This document shows positions 10,001 to 18,773 of a DNA stretch of 64,000 bases, piece by piece; within the stretch, counting starts at the first letter, position 1, and every line of letters starts with the position of its first letter. The notes below the pieces were generated by a model. It saw nothing but the letters and a program-made list of their open reading frames with translations. It was not told the origin of the DNA and did not search any database. Position numbers and translations under genes: made by a program. This DNA is from CAIVAT01 sp964525995 (GTDB lineage: Bacteria; Bacteroidota; Bacteroidia; Bacteroidales; FEN-979). The DNA lies in assembly GCA_964525995.1 (NCBI GenBank), contig CAZGIM010000019.1, positions 1 to 64,000 of the forward strand, in the 5' to 3' direction.

Positions 10001-10679
10001 GACCACCTCAGGCGACGGTACTTTCGCCGATCCGAATGCACTTCATACCAGCTATACCCCGGGAACTTCTGATGTTTCGAGCGGTTCCGCCCTGCTCCGT
10101 GTCAATGTTTCGGGAAGCGACAAGTGCCCGGGGGCTCAGGACGAACTCCTGCTCACGATTTACCAGAATCCGGCCATTGACCTGGGCGCCGACACGGCAA
10201 TTTGCGCCGACCGAACCATCACCCTCGACGCCACTACCCCCGGCGCCATCAGCTACCTGTGGCTTCCATCGAACAAAACCACCCCGACGATAACAGTCGA
10301 TTCAACCGGTACCGGACTGGGATCACAAAAGATTTCCGTATTGGTTACCAACGAACATGCCTGCACCGGTAATGACACCGTTGTCGTGACTTTTAAAGTC
10401 TGCGGGGGAATAGATGAGATTCCCGGAGTCACCCTGCAACTGTTCCCGAATCCTTCAAAGGGTCTGTTAACGATGGAAATCAGGGCACGGAAAGAGTTCA
10501 AAGCAGATTTGACGGTCATCTCCGCCAATGGTTCAGTTGTTCTTTCAATACCGGGAATGAATGTAAGTACTGCATTTAAAAAGACAATTGATCTGAGTGA
10601 TCAGGCTCCGGGATCCTTTATTCTGAAGCTAAGCAACGACGATGGAACCATTATCCGGAAACTGGTGATCAACAAGTAG
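7029..10679 (+). CDS. T9SS-exported Asp-box (sialidase-like) protein
   Basis: About 1216 residues. ATG 7029 begins a clean signal peptide (MRTSFTLLWFGLILL to AVAQ); a TTG six codons earlier is less likely. Residues of about 130-440 carry at least five Asp-box-type motifs (for example YSDNQGTTW, KSLDGGATW, KSTDKGATW, YSTDGGATF), the mark of sialidase/BNR beta-propellers. Two CARDB-like modules follow (each opening NGNG plus an Asp and PGE- or YGE-type turn, about 510-600 and 630-710). Three repeats begin with AGPD or GADTAIC (about 875-1125). The end is a type A T9SS sorting domain (LFPNPSKG to the terminal K). Catalytic residues of true sialidases were not identified, so enzyme activity is open. 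It is cell-surface or secreted, 17 bases before a lipoprotein gene and two genes before a GH27 enzyme. Confidence 0.88.
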   Translation: MRTSFTLLWFGLILLLTGTDAVAQGKKPVFPPDYKVDTRIDNMGYWQRCAAAGFVPVQPYVQIPPARYTGSKLLIRGVRVADSPDVCITNEPSATTQSENSIVINPNNNQNLLNSNNSTPQPSNGSVKGADALSTMDGGTTWGGTVEGAGGSNSGDPAAVIDLNGRWFVGFIDNGYGQTVAYSDNQGTTWTTKKVANGSIFNMLDKNHLWVDVVPTSPYKNNLYDGWMVSNNISVSRSTTNGTSWSAPVNISSATAAGSHNQGVNFKCGPDGEVYAAWGVYDNWPGDEKAIGFAKSLDGGATWQPAIRAINNLKGIRTTGVSQSMRVNSFPSMACDISNSPYRGTIYVVWTNIGVPGVNIGPGSSVYLIKSTDKGATWSAPKRINSDSTAGKQHYLPWIACDQANGYISIVFYDNRNCSSSEAEAWMAYSTDGGATFTDLKVSDVAFTPSPIPNMASQYMGDYLAIDAYNGRTYPCWTDTRSGHCLTYYSAVDIMVPVASISNTGNILNDATFGNGNGLMDYGETELLSLKMQNIGTTFADSVTVYLSTDNPHITMLDSTQFYGHFEVDQEITITDGYKFKVNDSINNNEAVLFTVKAVDKNDSITWSTFPLIAHAPDVVIENLTVSDPPPGGNGNGRLDPGESATLEIVTRNPGIWDAENVISNLISSNAYLHIGTGTVNIGTLQAGGAYIATFPVTVHPGAAIGSAARVHNVVTSKYKATDKYFNLRIGLIVEDWETGNFNKFDWQFTDPSKPWTIDPVIRYEGNFSARSAAIGHGESSGLMIQYNCALTDSISFYKRVICQRLLDNMKFFIDDVMVGVWSNNIDTAFKRVAYPVLAGPHTFKWIFEKDASVSVAPDAAWVDFIVFPPQYKTTVSAGPDDRICAGTDYQLHGVANDYDSLRWFTTGDGVFSNPLLMEPLYTPGPQDILNGQVQLTFTAYSNGGLPTSTTMKLEIDPSPEVSAGPDNHICAGSLFPLNDATALHATAYLWTTSGDGTFADPNALHTSYTPGTSDVSSGSALLRVNVSGSDKCPGAQDELLLTIYQNPAIDLGADTAICADRTITLDATTPGAISYLWLPSNKTTPTITVDSTGTGLGSQKISVLVTNEHACTGNDTVVVTFKVCGGIDEIPGVTLQLFPNPSKGLLTMEIRARKEFKADLTVISANGSVVLSIPGMNVSTAFKKTIDLSDQAPGSFILKLSNDDGTIIRKLVINK

Positions 10680-10696
10680 CCACAACTGCCAGAACC

Positions 10697-11692
10697 ATGC
10701 ACAGGCACACCCTCCTGATCGTCCTGACCGCCGCTCTGATCTGTTCGTGTAGTCAGCAACAGCCTCCGAAAGGATTGCCGGTACTACCCCGGAAATACCT
10801 TGGACAGACGCTTCCTTCGGATAAGCCCCAGAAGTTTGCCCAAGGGATCATCTCAACAGGAATGTACGAGCGGGATCTCTCGATTACCGGCAATGGGAAC
10901 GAAATCTATTATACCCTCTATACCGGCGACTGGGTCACGATCATGACGGTAAGGCGTGTCGGCAATACCTGGTACCAGCCCGTTGTGGCTGAATTTGCGA
11001 GGGATACCTCAAGATATTTCGCCGAACCCTCGGTAACGATCGACGGAAGCCGGATCTATTTCCTCTCGGCAAAACCAGGTTGGCTTGAACAGGATATCTG
11101 GATGGCCAGACGACTGCCGCAAGGCGGATGGAGCCGTCCCGAGAAACTTCCTCCGCCTGTAAACACGAATGATCAGGAATTTTACCCATCGGTTGCCCGG
11201 AATGGTAGCTTATATTTTACCCGGCGCAATCAGGTGACCGGCGCCAGCAGGATCATGGTGGCACCTTTTAATGGGATTCAATTTACCGACACCATACCCC
11301 TGCCCGAAACCGTAAATGGCAAGGGATCATGCTACAATGCGGCCATCGCGCCGGATGAAGAGTTTCTGGTATCCTGCAGCGCTCAAAAAGATTCATCCGG
11401 TCAGGCGTTCCATTCCACCTATGTCATCTTTTTCCATAATCCCGACGGAAGTTGGAGCCGGGAAATTGACCTGGTCAAAACACTGCGTTTGCCCTGTCAC
11501 GAAGCAATCAGCATATCGGTCAGCGCCGATGGTACCTACCTGTTTTTTGCTTCCGCCACCAGAACGCTCTACTATAAAGACCTGGAGCCCGGATGGAAAT
11601 CTTCATCGCTTCACCGGTATCGCAACCTCCCGGGTAATGGCAACTCCGATATCTACTGGTTCGACTTTAAAAAAGTACTGTTCAGACTTTAA
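10697..11692 (+). CDS. PD40 beta-propeller lipoprotein
   Basis: A 331-residue lipoprotein: the signal ends ALICSCSQQ with a lipobox Cys at 17 or 19. The body has TolB/WD40-like (PD40) blades, seen in repeated patterns such as EPSVTIDGSRIYFLSA, FYPSVARNGSLYFTR, NAAIAPDEEFLVSCSA and SISVSADGTYLFFAS. PD40 propellers usually bind proteins or polysaccharides and have no single activity. The gene starts 17 bases after the Asp-box protein and ends 12 bases before the GH27 gene, so the three are probably co-transcribed and it may help bind or sense the same substrate. Confidence 0.82.
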   Translation: MHRHTLLIVLTAALICSCSQQQPPKGLPVLPRKYLGQTLPSDKPQKFAQGIISTGMYERDLSITGNGNEIYYTLYTGDWVTIMTVRRVGNTWYQPVVAEFARDTSRYFAEPSVTIDGSRIYFLSAKPGWLEQDIWMARRLPQGGWSRPEKLPPPVNTNDQEFYPSVARNGSLYFTRRNQVTGASRIMVAPFNGIQFTDTIPLPETVNGKGSCYNAAIAPDEEFLVSCSAQKDSSGQAFHSTYVIFFHNPDGSWSREIDLVKTLRLPCHEAISISVSADGTYLFFASATRTLYYKDLEPGWKSSSLHRYRNLPGNGNSDIYWFDFKKVLFRL

Positions 11693-11704
11693 CCAACAAA
11701 AAAA

Positions 11705-13975
11705 ATGAGATCACTGCTACATACCCTGATGTTGTTGTGTATCCTGACACTCGCCTCATGTAGTTTTAATCAGGAACCGAATAAAATATCACTGGAAACC
11801 GGATGGAAATTCATGAAAGGAGACCATCCTGCCTATGCCAACCCGGCTTGCAACGATTCTGCCTGGGCTACCATCAATCCCAATACCATCTGGGAATACC
11901 AGGGTCATGAAGGATTTGATGGCATTGCCTGGTACCGGATCCATGTCGTGATCCCTGCCTCACTGAAACCCGGCAGTCCGTACGGCGATAGCATTCAATT
12001 TATGCCCGGAAAAATTGATGATTGCGACCAGGTATTTTTGAACGGAGCGCTTATCGGGGAAAATGGCATTACAGTGAAGGCAGGAACAGTTGCGGGCGAT
12101 GGTTTTATCAATGTCCGCGGAATCTGGGACTTGCCCAGAAGATATGTCCTTTCCGTCAATGATCCCCGAATCCTGTGGGATAAAGAGAATATCCTTGCCA
12201 TACGGTGCTATGACCAGGGAGGAGCCGGAGGCCTGTTCGGCAACAACCACGAAATTTCGATTCCCGGCATCCGGGATTACCTCAGTTTTGATTTTTCGGG
12301 ACATGCATTCGAGCTAAAGTACGACAGTACTATAATACGGAAGTTCACCCTCCGGAACAAGTCGCAAAAAAAGGAGTTTCAGGGCAAACTGAAGATTCGT
12401 GCCGTGGAAGAACGGGGTATCTGTCTGTTTTCCGAACAAGCCGACATGTTGCTCGAACCTGGTATCACATCAGAAAGACAAATCTCATTCAAATGCGATC
12501 CTTATAAACCGGTACATCTGATCCTTAGCTTCAATGAGACACTCACAGGAGCGACACTCACCGACACGATCGAAGTACCCTATCTCACCACACCCCCCGT
12601 CAAACCCGAACCATCCATCAACGGCGCCTCCATCTTCGGGGTGCGCCCCTATTCGCCTTTCTTTTTCAAGGTCGCTGCCACCGGGACACCTCCGCTCCAT
12701 TATGCTGCACCGGATCTTCCCGAAGGACTATCGATCGATTCAGTGACGGGCATCATCACCGGCACCATTAAAAAGCGGGGGGAATATATAGTCACATTAC
12801 ACGTCGGGAATTGCCTCGGATATGCAGAACGCAACCTGAAGATCGTTGTCGGCGACCTGATCTCACTGACTCCGCCGATGGGATGGAATAGCTGGAATTG
12901 CTGGGGACTGAGCGTCAGTGACCGGAAAGTCAGAGAGTCGGCCGGCGCCATGAAATCGAGCGGGTTGATCGACCACGGATGGACCTATGTCAATATCGAC
13001 GATGGATGGGAAGACACCCACGATCGTGACGGGAATATCCTTACCAACGAGAAATTCCCCGATATGAAAGCCCTGTGCAGCTTTGTTCACGGGTTAGGGC
13101 TTAAAATCGGGATTTATTCCTCTCCCGGGCCGAAAACATGTGGTGGATATGAAGGCAGTTATCAATTCGAAGAGAAGGATGCCCGAAATTATGCCGCCTG
13201 GGGAATCGATTACCTCAAGTACGATTGGTGCTCGTACGGACAGATCGCACCCAAGCCCACCCCGGAGCAGTTAAAGGCTCCGTACAAAGAGATGAAACAC
13301 GCTATCAGAAAGGTTAACCGCGACATTCATTACAGTCTGTGCCAGTACGGGATGGGCCGTGTATGGGAATGGGGCGCAGAGGTGGATGGAAATTCCTGGC
13401 GCACCACCGGCGATATAGAAGATACCTGGGAAAGCATGTCGAAGATCGGGTTCAGGCAGAACAAATGCTCCCCCTATGCAACACCGGGTCGCTGGAACGA
13501 TCCCGATATGCTGGTTGTAGGCTGGGTCGGATGGGGCCCTGCCCTTCACTATACCCGGCTTACCCCCAACGAGCAATACACCCATATCACCCTGTGGAGC
13601 CTGTTAGCCTCTCCCTTGCTTATCGGATGTGATTTAAGCCAGTTGGATGCCTTCACCCTGAATCTTCTGACCAACGACGAAGTGTTAGCCGTAAACCAGG
13701 ATCCGTGCGGGAAACAGGCAGATCTGGTCCGCCAGGGCCCCGGGTACCAAGTCTGGGCCAAGGAACTGGAAAACGGTTCAATCGCGATCGGGTTATTCAA
13801 TCTTACCGGAAATAATCTTTACATTCCGTTCGAAATGAACGATTTGCAGTTAGATGGGATCTGGGTGCTTCGTGATTTGTGGAGGCAAACAGAACTTGGA
13901 ACCGTCCGCGGCCACTTCGAGATGAAGGTTCCGAGCCATGGAGCCAGACTGGTGACCCTCTGGAAAGTAAACTAA
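11705..13975 (+). CDS. GH27 alpha-galactosidase, multidomain lipoprotein
   Basis: A 756-residue glycoside hydrolase family 27 enzyme, expected to remove alpha-linked galactose (or N-acetylgalactosamine) with retention. The N terminus is a lipoprotein signal (LTLASCSF, Cys 19). Next comes a jelly-roll like the sugar-binding domain of GH2 enzymes (about 25-190), a beta-sandwich (about 195-300) and a putative Ig domain (He_PIG, about 305-385 with LPEGLSIDSVTGIITGT). The catalytic barrel begins at TPPMGWNSWNCWG. The nucleophile is D507 in YLKYDWCSYG and the acid/base D570 in WRTTGDIEDTW; WNDPDML is also conserved. All catalytic elements are intact. It is probably periplasmic or outer-membrane anchored, working with the two upstream surface proteins. 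Confidence 0.92.
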   Translation: MRSLLHTLMLLCILTLASCSFNQEPNKISLETGWKFMKGDHPAYANPACNDSAWATINPNTIWEYQGHEGFDGIAWYRIHVVIPASLKPGSPYGDSIQFMPGKIDDCDQVFLNGALIGENGITVKAGTVAGDGFINVRGIWDLPRRYVLSVNDPRILWDKENILAIRCYDQGGAGGLFGNNHEISIPGIRDYLSFDFSGHAFELKYDSTIIRKFTLRNKSQKKEFQGKLKIRAVEERGICLFSEQADMLLEPGITSERQISFKCDPYKPVHLILSFNETLTGATLTDTIEVPYLTTPPVKPEPSINGASIFGVRPYSPFFFKVAATGTPPLHYAAPDLPEGLSIDSVTGIITGTIKKRGEYIVTLHVGNCLGYAERNLKIVVGDLISLTPPMGWNSWNCWGLSVSDRKVRESAGAMKSSGLIDHGWTYVNIDDGWEDTHDRDGNILTNEKFPDMKALCSFVHGLGLKIGIYSSPGPKTCGGYEGSYQFEEKDARNYAAWGIDYLKYDWCSYGQIAPKPTPEQLKAPYKEMKHAIRKVNRDIHYSLCQYGMGRVWEWGAEVDGNSWRTTGDIEDTWESMSKIGFRQNKCSPYATPGRWNDPDMLVVGWVGWGPALHYTRLTPNEQYTHITLWSLLASPLLIGCDLSQLDAFTLNLLTNDEVLAVNQDPCGKQADLVRQGPGYQVWAKELENGSIAIGLFNLTGNNLYIPFEMNDLQLDGIWVLRDLWRQTELGTVRGHFEMKVPSHGARLVTLWKVN

Positions 13976-14014
13976 AGTTTAAAATTCATTGTGGTGTGAT
14001 CACCGCAAGGAACT

Positions 14015-15058
14015 TCATTTTAATTCGCTTTTATGTATTTTATCAACTATTAATTTCAAAATTGTTAAAAAACCACCAATATCATTCTTATCCGTAGGTT
14101 TGTCTACAATCCATTTTAGATTAGATTTTGCTGATATAAATTTATTGGTTTTCGCTAATTCTGTCTTATATAGCTCAATAATTGAATCCGAATTAATTAC
14201 TTTTTTTCTAATTTCTTCAAATCCAGTATAAATACTTTGCTTAAACACAGATTGCGGCGGATAACCAAAGCATAATCCAACAAATCCATCCTTAATTGTA
14301 ACATTTATTGAGAAACCTTTAGAACCCCAACGAATCAATAATCCATTTGATTTTGCAAAATCAAACAATTGCTGAAAAACAGGCTTACCAAAAGAATCCA
14401 ATGAATCAAAAAACTTCGTTTCATCGACTTTGGGTAATTGAGCTGTTGATTTTATTGAATCTGAACGAATAAAAGTATCTTCTCCAACCACAAAATCAAT
14501 TGCAATCATTTTTTCCGACGCATGATTTAAGAAATACTTAAATTCCATACAATAGATATCAATTCCTTTTTTTCTTAAATATTCGGCAGACTGTTTAATC
14601 GAGGGACTTATATCCTGTGCAACAATCATTAATTTTGATCCTTTATTAAATGCAACATTATCGGAATCAATCGAATTAAAAAATTCTTGATGATACATTT
14701 CCAAGGATGATTCCTCTCCAATATAGTTTTGATAAATCAGGTTTAGTTGCTCATAATCCAGGTTTTCAATGAATGAGGCATATTCTAAAAGTTGAGATAC
14801 TGTTTCTCGTGGTGTTTTACCACGCTTTAATTCAATAACGACAGTATTGCCAAGACTATCGAGTCCGAGCAAATCAATCCATGTACCCAAATTTGTCAAT
14901 ACTTGACGGCCAATAATTAGGATTTTACCATCCTTAAAAAAACATTCTGGGTTATTCTCTAATAAAATCTCAAGGTCAGACTCTTTATTATCAATCCCAA
15001 AAGAATGCTCTTTATATTGAATTAATTTACCATGTGTATCGACTGTAAAAATCTTCAT
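14015..15058 (-). CDS. AT-rich NucS/DUF91-like PD-(D/E)XK nuclease
   Basis: A 347-residue cytoplasmic protein whose residues of about 25-120 look like the DUF91/NucS endonuclease core. A GTWIDLLGLD segment (metal-binding Asp) is followed by VVIELKRGKT, giving the D-x(n)-E-x-K arrangement, then a helix resembling the QLLEYASFIENL of that family. The C-terminal half is unassigned. Base composition is strikingly AT-rich, with A- or T-ending codons, unlike both neighbours, which points to recent transfer. It overlaps nothing and shows no restriction-modification partner in the window. A defence or repair nuclease is plausible; the substrate is unknown. Confidence 0.72.
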   Translation of the reverse strand: MKIFTVDTHGKLIQYKEHSFGIDNKESDLEILLENNPECFFKDGKILIIGRQVLTNLGTWIDLLGLDSLGNTVVIELKRGKTPRETVSQLLEYASFIENLDYEQLNLIYQNYIGEESSLEMYHQEFFNSIDSDNVAFNKGSKLMIVAQDISPSIKQSAEYLRKKGIDIYCMEFKYFLNHASEKMIAIDFVVGEDTFIRSDSIKSTAQLPKVDETKFFDSLDSFGKPVFQQLFDFAKSNGLLIRWGSKGFSINVTIKDGFVGLCFGYPPQSVFKQSIYTGFEEIRKKVINSDSIIELYKTELAKTNKFISAKSNLKWIVDKPTDKNDIGGFLTILKLIVDKIHKSELK

Positions 15059-15112
15059 TATCTATGCTTTAACGTAATTTAGCCTTACAGGAAGGATATC
15101 GCTATTCTCTCC

Positions 15113-16567
15113 CTAGCTCACCTGTTTGATGGCATACGCGAGTGCATCGTGGATCATCGAGGCTGGTGGCATATCGATGAAACCCTTATCCATCAGACTC
15201 CGGGTAAGACTACGTGCGTATTCGATATCCTTCCTGGCTTTCTCGAATGCCTCTTCGCGGGTCATCACAATACGGGCAACGCCATCTTTTATGGCCTGCA
15301 TGGCGACATCGGCTGCTTCGTATGGAAATACCGCCGCCTCCTCCATGTTGGGAACAATATTATCGGGGTTAATGCCGCGTTTTTCGGCATATTCGGCTAA
15401 TGAATGGGCTGCTGCAATGGCCATGGTGTCGGTGATCTTACGGGCACGCACCATCAGCGCTCCTTTCAGAATCCCGGGGAATCCGATTGAATTGTTTACC
15501 TGGTTGGGAAAATCGCCCCGGCCGGTCGCTACGATGAATGCACCTTCTTCTTTTGCCGCGTAAGGATAAATCTCTGGAACCGGATTGGCACAGCAGAACA
15601 CGATCGATTTATCAGCCATGGAATGGACCCACGGGCGTTTGATCACATCAGGACCCGGCGTGGAGAGGGAGATTAATATGTCGGCGCCTTTCATGGCCTC
15701 CTCAATCGTCGGAATCCGTCCGGGATTCGTGGTCTGGCAAAGTTCCCATTTCCGGTAAAAACGGGTATCGGCCTTGATATCCTCACGGCCGGTATGAAGG
15801 GATCCTTTGGTATCGAACATGACCATCCGGGCCGGATCAGCGCCGTCGGCAATGAGCAACCTGGCTATCGTGGTATTGGAAGCCCCTGCGCCGTGAAGCA
15901 CGATCCGCACATCGTGCAGACTCTTTCCGGCAAGTTTCAATGCATTCAGGACACCCGCAAGGGTTACGCAGGCAGTTCCCTGCGCGTCATCGTGCCAAAC
16001 CGGGATGTCGCAGGTTTCGCGCAATACATCAAGTACCTTATAACAGTTAGGTTGGGAGATATCCTCGAGATTTATCGCTCCGAAACTGGGCTGACACATC
16101 TTCACAAATTCGATAATCTTGTCGGGATCGTTTTTCCCGTCGGGACCGCGACTGTCAACACACAACGCCACTGCATCGACCCCGCCCAGGTATTTCATTA
16201 GAAAGGCTTTTCCTTCCATCACCCCTAAACCTCCCGGAGGAGTACAATTGCCATCGCCCAGCACACGGGTCGAATCGCTCACCACGGCAACCAGGTTACC
16301 CCGGTTGGTAAGATCAAACGAAGCATCATTGTTGTCGCGGATATCGGTCGAAACCTTCGAGACACCGGGCGTGTACCATACATTAAACCAGTTGAATCCG
16401 ACAACCGGCGCCTTGGGAACGGTCTGAATCTTGCCCTGGTAAAGTGTATGGGCATCTTTTGCCAACCGTTTTAAAAAGATCGTTTTTGCCTTCGCAATCT
16501 GCTCGGGAGTAAATGTTTCGGGAAACGCACCATCGAGGTTTTCCAGTGTTAAGGAAAGGTCTTTCAT
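15113..16567 (-). CDS. NAD(P)-dependent malic enzyme
   Basis: A 484-residue malic enzyme, oxidising malate to pyruvate with release of CO2 and reduction of NAD(P). The N-terminal malic domain has NVWYTPGVSKVSTDI and RVLGDGNCTPPGGLGVMEGK. The metal/substrate region is INLEDISQPNC and VWHDDAQGTACVTLAG. The Rossmann glycine loop is LHGAGASNTTIARLL, and the second domain contains FCCANPVPEIYP and ATGRGDFPNQVNNSIGFPGI. It is the short bacterial type without a phosphotransacetylase tail. Cofactor preference cannot be settled by eye. It is transcribed alone, away from the cold-shock gene. Confidence 0.93.
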   Translation of the reverse strand: MKDLSLTLENLDGAFPETFTPEQIAKAKTIFLKRLAKDAHTLYQGKIQTVPKAPVVGFNWFNVWYTPGVSKVSTDIRDNNDASFDLTNRGNLVAVVSDSTRVLGDGNCTPPGGLGVMEGKAFLMKYLGGVDAVALCVDSRGPDGKNDPDKIIEFVKMCQPSFGAINLEDISQPNCYKVLDVLRETCDIPVWHDDAQGTACVTLAGVLNALKLAGKSLHDVRIVLHGAGASNTTIARLLIADGADPARMVMFDTKGSLHTGREDIKADTRFYRKWELCQTTNPGRIPTIEEAMKGADILISLSTPGPDVIKRPWVHSMADKSIVFCCANPVPEIYPYAAKEEGAFIVATGRGDFPNQVNNSIGFPGILKGALMVRARKITDTMAIAAAHSLAEYAEKRGINPDNIVPNMEEAAVFPYEAADVAMQAIKDGVARIVMTREEAFEKARKDIEYARSLTRSLMDKGFIDMPPASMIHDALAYAIKQVS

Positions 16568-16706
16568 GGGATATGTTTTTTTGTAAAATTATAGAATTTA
16601 ATCCTATTTTTCAGACAGACATTTTCAAAAAAAAATCAACAAATTTTTTGTTTTTGATTTTTAATTGTAAATTCGCTCTGGTTATTCATTCTAATTTTAA
16701 TGTATT

Positions 16707-16898
16707 ATGTCAACAGGTAAAGTAAAATTTTTCAATGAAAGAAAAGGTTTTGGTTTCATCATTGACGATGAAGGCCATCAGGAAGTTTTTGTCCACGTCA
16801 GCGGATTAGTGGATAAGATTCGTGAAAATGACCAGGTTTCTTTTGATGTCACAGAGGATAAACGCGGTAAAAAAGCGATCAACGTTCGAAAAGACTAA
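16707..16898 (+). CDS. Cold-shock domain protein
   Basis: A 63-residue single cold-shock domain with RNP1 (KGFGFI) and RNP2 (VFVHVS), binding single-stranded RNA or DNA as an RNA chaperone. It is the usual length for Bacteroidota CspA-type proteins. The gene is monocistronic: an AT-rich upstream region of about 140 bases precedes it and a strong terminator follows 22 bases after the stop. The AT-rich leader would suit temperature-dependent control, but no specific element was identified. Confidence 0.94.
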   Translation: MSTGKVKFFNERKGFGFIIDDEGHQEVFVHVSGLVDKIRENDQVSFDVTEDKRGKKAINVRKD

Positions 16899-16920
16899 TT
16901 CTGACTCATTGAAGCAAAAA

Positions 16921-16948
16921 AAGCGGGATATATTCCCGCTTTTTTTTT
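16921..16948 (+). terminator. Rho-independent terminator after the cold-shock gene
   Basis: Perfect 8-bp stem AAGCGGGA (16921-16928) with TCCCGCTT (16934-16941), a 5-base loop and a run of T to 16948. A run of A on the other side means it can also stop minus-strand transcripts. Confidence 0.88.
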
Positions 16949-16963
16949 GAGTTCCCGCATTTA

Positions 16964-17518
16964 TTACAAGGGTTCCAGGTGCATCTGCAAGGCGCCGTCA
17001 ATATACATCTGCACCCAATCGGATGGAACCGGTCCGTTCAATATGCCGTAGATCCTGAAGTAGAAAGCCTGTCCATTCAGATAGGGGCGGATATTGGTAT
17101 TATTCATGGTCAGTACGACTGTTTTTCCCAATGGATCCTGATTCACTACGGATCCAACCTGCTGGGAGGGTGAGAAGAACCCGTTGGCCGATACCTCAGC
17201 CCGGGCCGACTGCAGCCAGCTGAAGGTTATATCCGATGGCTCCAGGATGGTTACAGAGCAGCTGGTCAGCATGGTATTCCCGACCAGGCCACTTGAGAAA
17301 CCGTTCGCGTTCAGAATGCTGTCGAGATTCGCATTGAAGAATCCCGAATAGAGCAACTGCTCGCCCGATTTAAACTTCTCCGGGTTATAGGTGAAGGTCG
17401 TCCTGGGCAGGGTGTAAACGACATCAAAGGCCGAAAGTTCTTTGATCTTGCTGCACGAGGAGCTTATCAATACTGCTGAAACAGCTATCAGGAGGATGAA
17501 AAAACAGCGGTTGCGCAT
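16964..17518 (-). CDS. Uncharacterised lipoprotein
   Basis: About 184 residues from the ATG at 17518, which opens a textbook lipoprotein signal (MRNRCFFILLIAVS to LISSSC, then SKIKEL). A longer frame to 17560 would put charged residues before the signal and is less likely. The mature part is predicted beta-rich with no motif I recognise. It is convergent with the cold-shock gene and separated from it by the bidirectional terminator. It is 64 bases downstream of dnaN on the same strand. No function is proposed. Confidence 0.7.
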   Translation of the reverse strand: MRNRCFFILLIAVSAVLISSSCSKIKELSAFDVVYTLPRTTFTYNPEKFKSGEQLLYSGFFNANLDSILNANGFSSGLVGNTMLTSCSVTILEPSDITFSWLQSARAEVSANGFFSPSQQVGSVVNQDPLGKTVVLTMNNTNIRPYLNGQAFYFRIYGILNGPVPSDWVQMYIDGALQMHLEPL

Positions 17519-17582
17519 AAGAATGGATTTTAAATGATTAACCATAATTCTCTGCAGCAACGAGCCGATTCATTGTGCAGGG

Positions 17583-18707
17583 TTACTTATTCAACATGAC
17601 GGGCATGACAAGCATGAGAATATCCTCGGCCTTATTCTCACTGTTAACCGGTGTAAGGATCCCTGCCCGGTTGGGAGCCGACATATCAAGACGCACCTCA
17701 GTAGTATCAATGTTGCTCAGCATCTCAACCAGAAATTTTGAATTGAAACCGATCTCCATATCTTCACCTTCATAGGCACACGACAATCTTTCACGCGCTT
17801 CGTTCGAAAAATCAATATCCTCGGCGCTTAAAACCAGTTCCTGCCCTGTAATCCTAAAGCGAATCTGGTGGGTTGACTGGTTGGCAAAGATCGATACCCG
17901 CTTGATCGAGGTCAGCAACGCATGACGGTCGATGGTTAGTTTGTTGGGGTTCTCCTTGGGAATGACCGCGTCGTAATTGGGATATTTTCCTTCGATCAAA
18001 CGGCAGATCAGGTGGATATTCCCAAAGGAGAAAAAGGCGTTGGTTTTGTTAAACTCGATGGTAACCGGCAAACTTTGGTTAAGAAGGATATTTTTCAGAA
18101 GGTTCATCGGTTTTTTGGGAAGGATGAAGGCGGTTGACTTGGCGGCGGTCACATCGGTACGACGGTATTTCACCAGTTTATGGGCATCGGTTGCAACGAA
18201 GGTGACATCGTCGGGTGTCAGCTCGCAAAAGATTCCTGAGAGCACCAGGCGGAGTTCATCGTTGCCTGTTGCAAACAAGGTCTTGTTGATGGCATATGCA
18301 AGCAGGGTTGAATCAAATTCGACTGCGCTGGTTTCTTCAAGCGACGGGGTGCGTGGATATTCGTCGCTTTTGTGTCCCGAAAGCTTATATTTCCCTTCAC
18401 CCGCTGAAATTTCAATCATCTGAGTGGCCGGGTCAATGGTGATGGCGACCGGAATATCGGGAAAAGTTTTCAGCGTATCGACCAGGATTTTTGCAGGAAT
18501 GGCAATACTGCAGTTGTCTTCCGACATATCGGTCTTTACGATCACCCGCATGGTGGTCTCCAGATCTGACGAGGTTATGGTGAGGTTGTCATCGGTCAGT
18601 TCAAAAAGAAAATCATCGAGAATGGGCAGGGTATTGTTGGTATTGATAACGCCCTGGATGGCTTGAAGGTTTTTTAGTAACAGCGTGCTGGAAATAATGA
18701 ATTTCAT
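17583..18707 (-). CDS. dnaN: DNA polymerase III beta subunit (sliding clamp)
   Basis: A 374-residue clamp protein that encircles DNA and tethers polymerase III. It starts MKFIISSTLLLKNLQAI; an ATG two codons earlier (18713) gives MIMKF and cannot be excluded. The three clamp domains are visible, with family segments ILDDFLFELTDDNLTITSSD, a central GEGKYKLSGHKSDEYPR and the C-terminal peptide ending VMPVMLNK. It is not next to dnaA here but downstream of plsY. A -7 element at 18734-18741 provides its own promoter. Confidence 0.96.
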   Translation of the reverse strand: MKFIISSTLLLKNLQAIQGVINTNNTLPILDDFLFELTDDNLTITSSDLETTMRVIVKTDMSEDNCSIAIPAKILVDTLKTFPDIPVAITIDPATQMIEISAGEGKYKLSGHKSDEYPRTPSLEETSAVEFDSTLLAYAINKTLFATGNDELRLVLSGIFCELTPDDVTFVATDAHKLVKYRRTDVTAAKSTAFILPKKPMNLLKNILLNQSLPVTIEFNKTNAFFSFGNIHLICRLIEGKYPNYDAVIPKENPNKLTIDRHALLTSIKRVSIFANQSTHQIRFRITGQELVLSAEDIDFSNEARERLSCAYEGEDMEIGFNSKFLVEMLSNIDTTEVRLDMSAPNRAGILTPVNSENKAEDILMLVMPVMLNK

Positions 18708-18733
18708 AATCATCGGGGTTTATAAAATCGTTT

Positions 18734-18741
18734 CAAAGATA
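18734..18741 (-). promoter_or_regulatory. -7 promoter element of dnaN
   Basis: Minus-strand TATCTTTG (TAnnTTTG) lies 26 bases before the MKF start. This suggests dnaN is transcribed independently of plsY upstream. Confidence 0.45.
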
Positions 18742-18773
18742 CAATATTCTGATAATTTTTACAAAACATGGGT

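Noticed and set aside
13976..14014. Terminator after the GH27 gene
   Set aside because: No GC-rich stem followed by T run can be formed.
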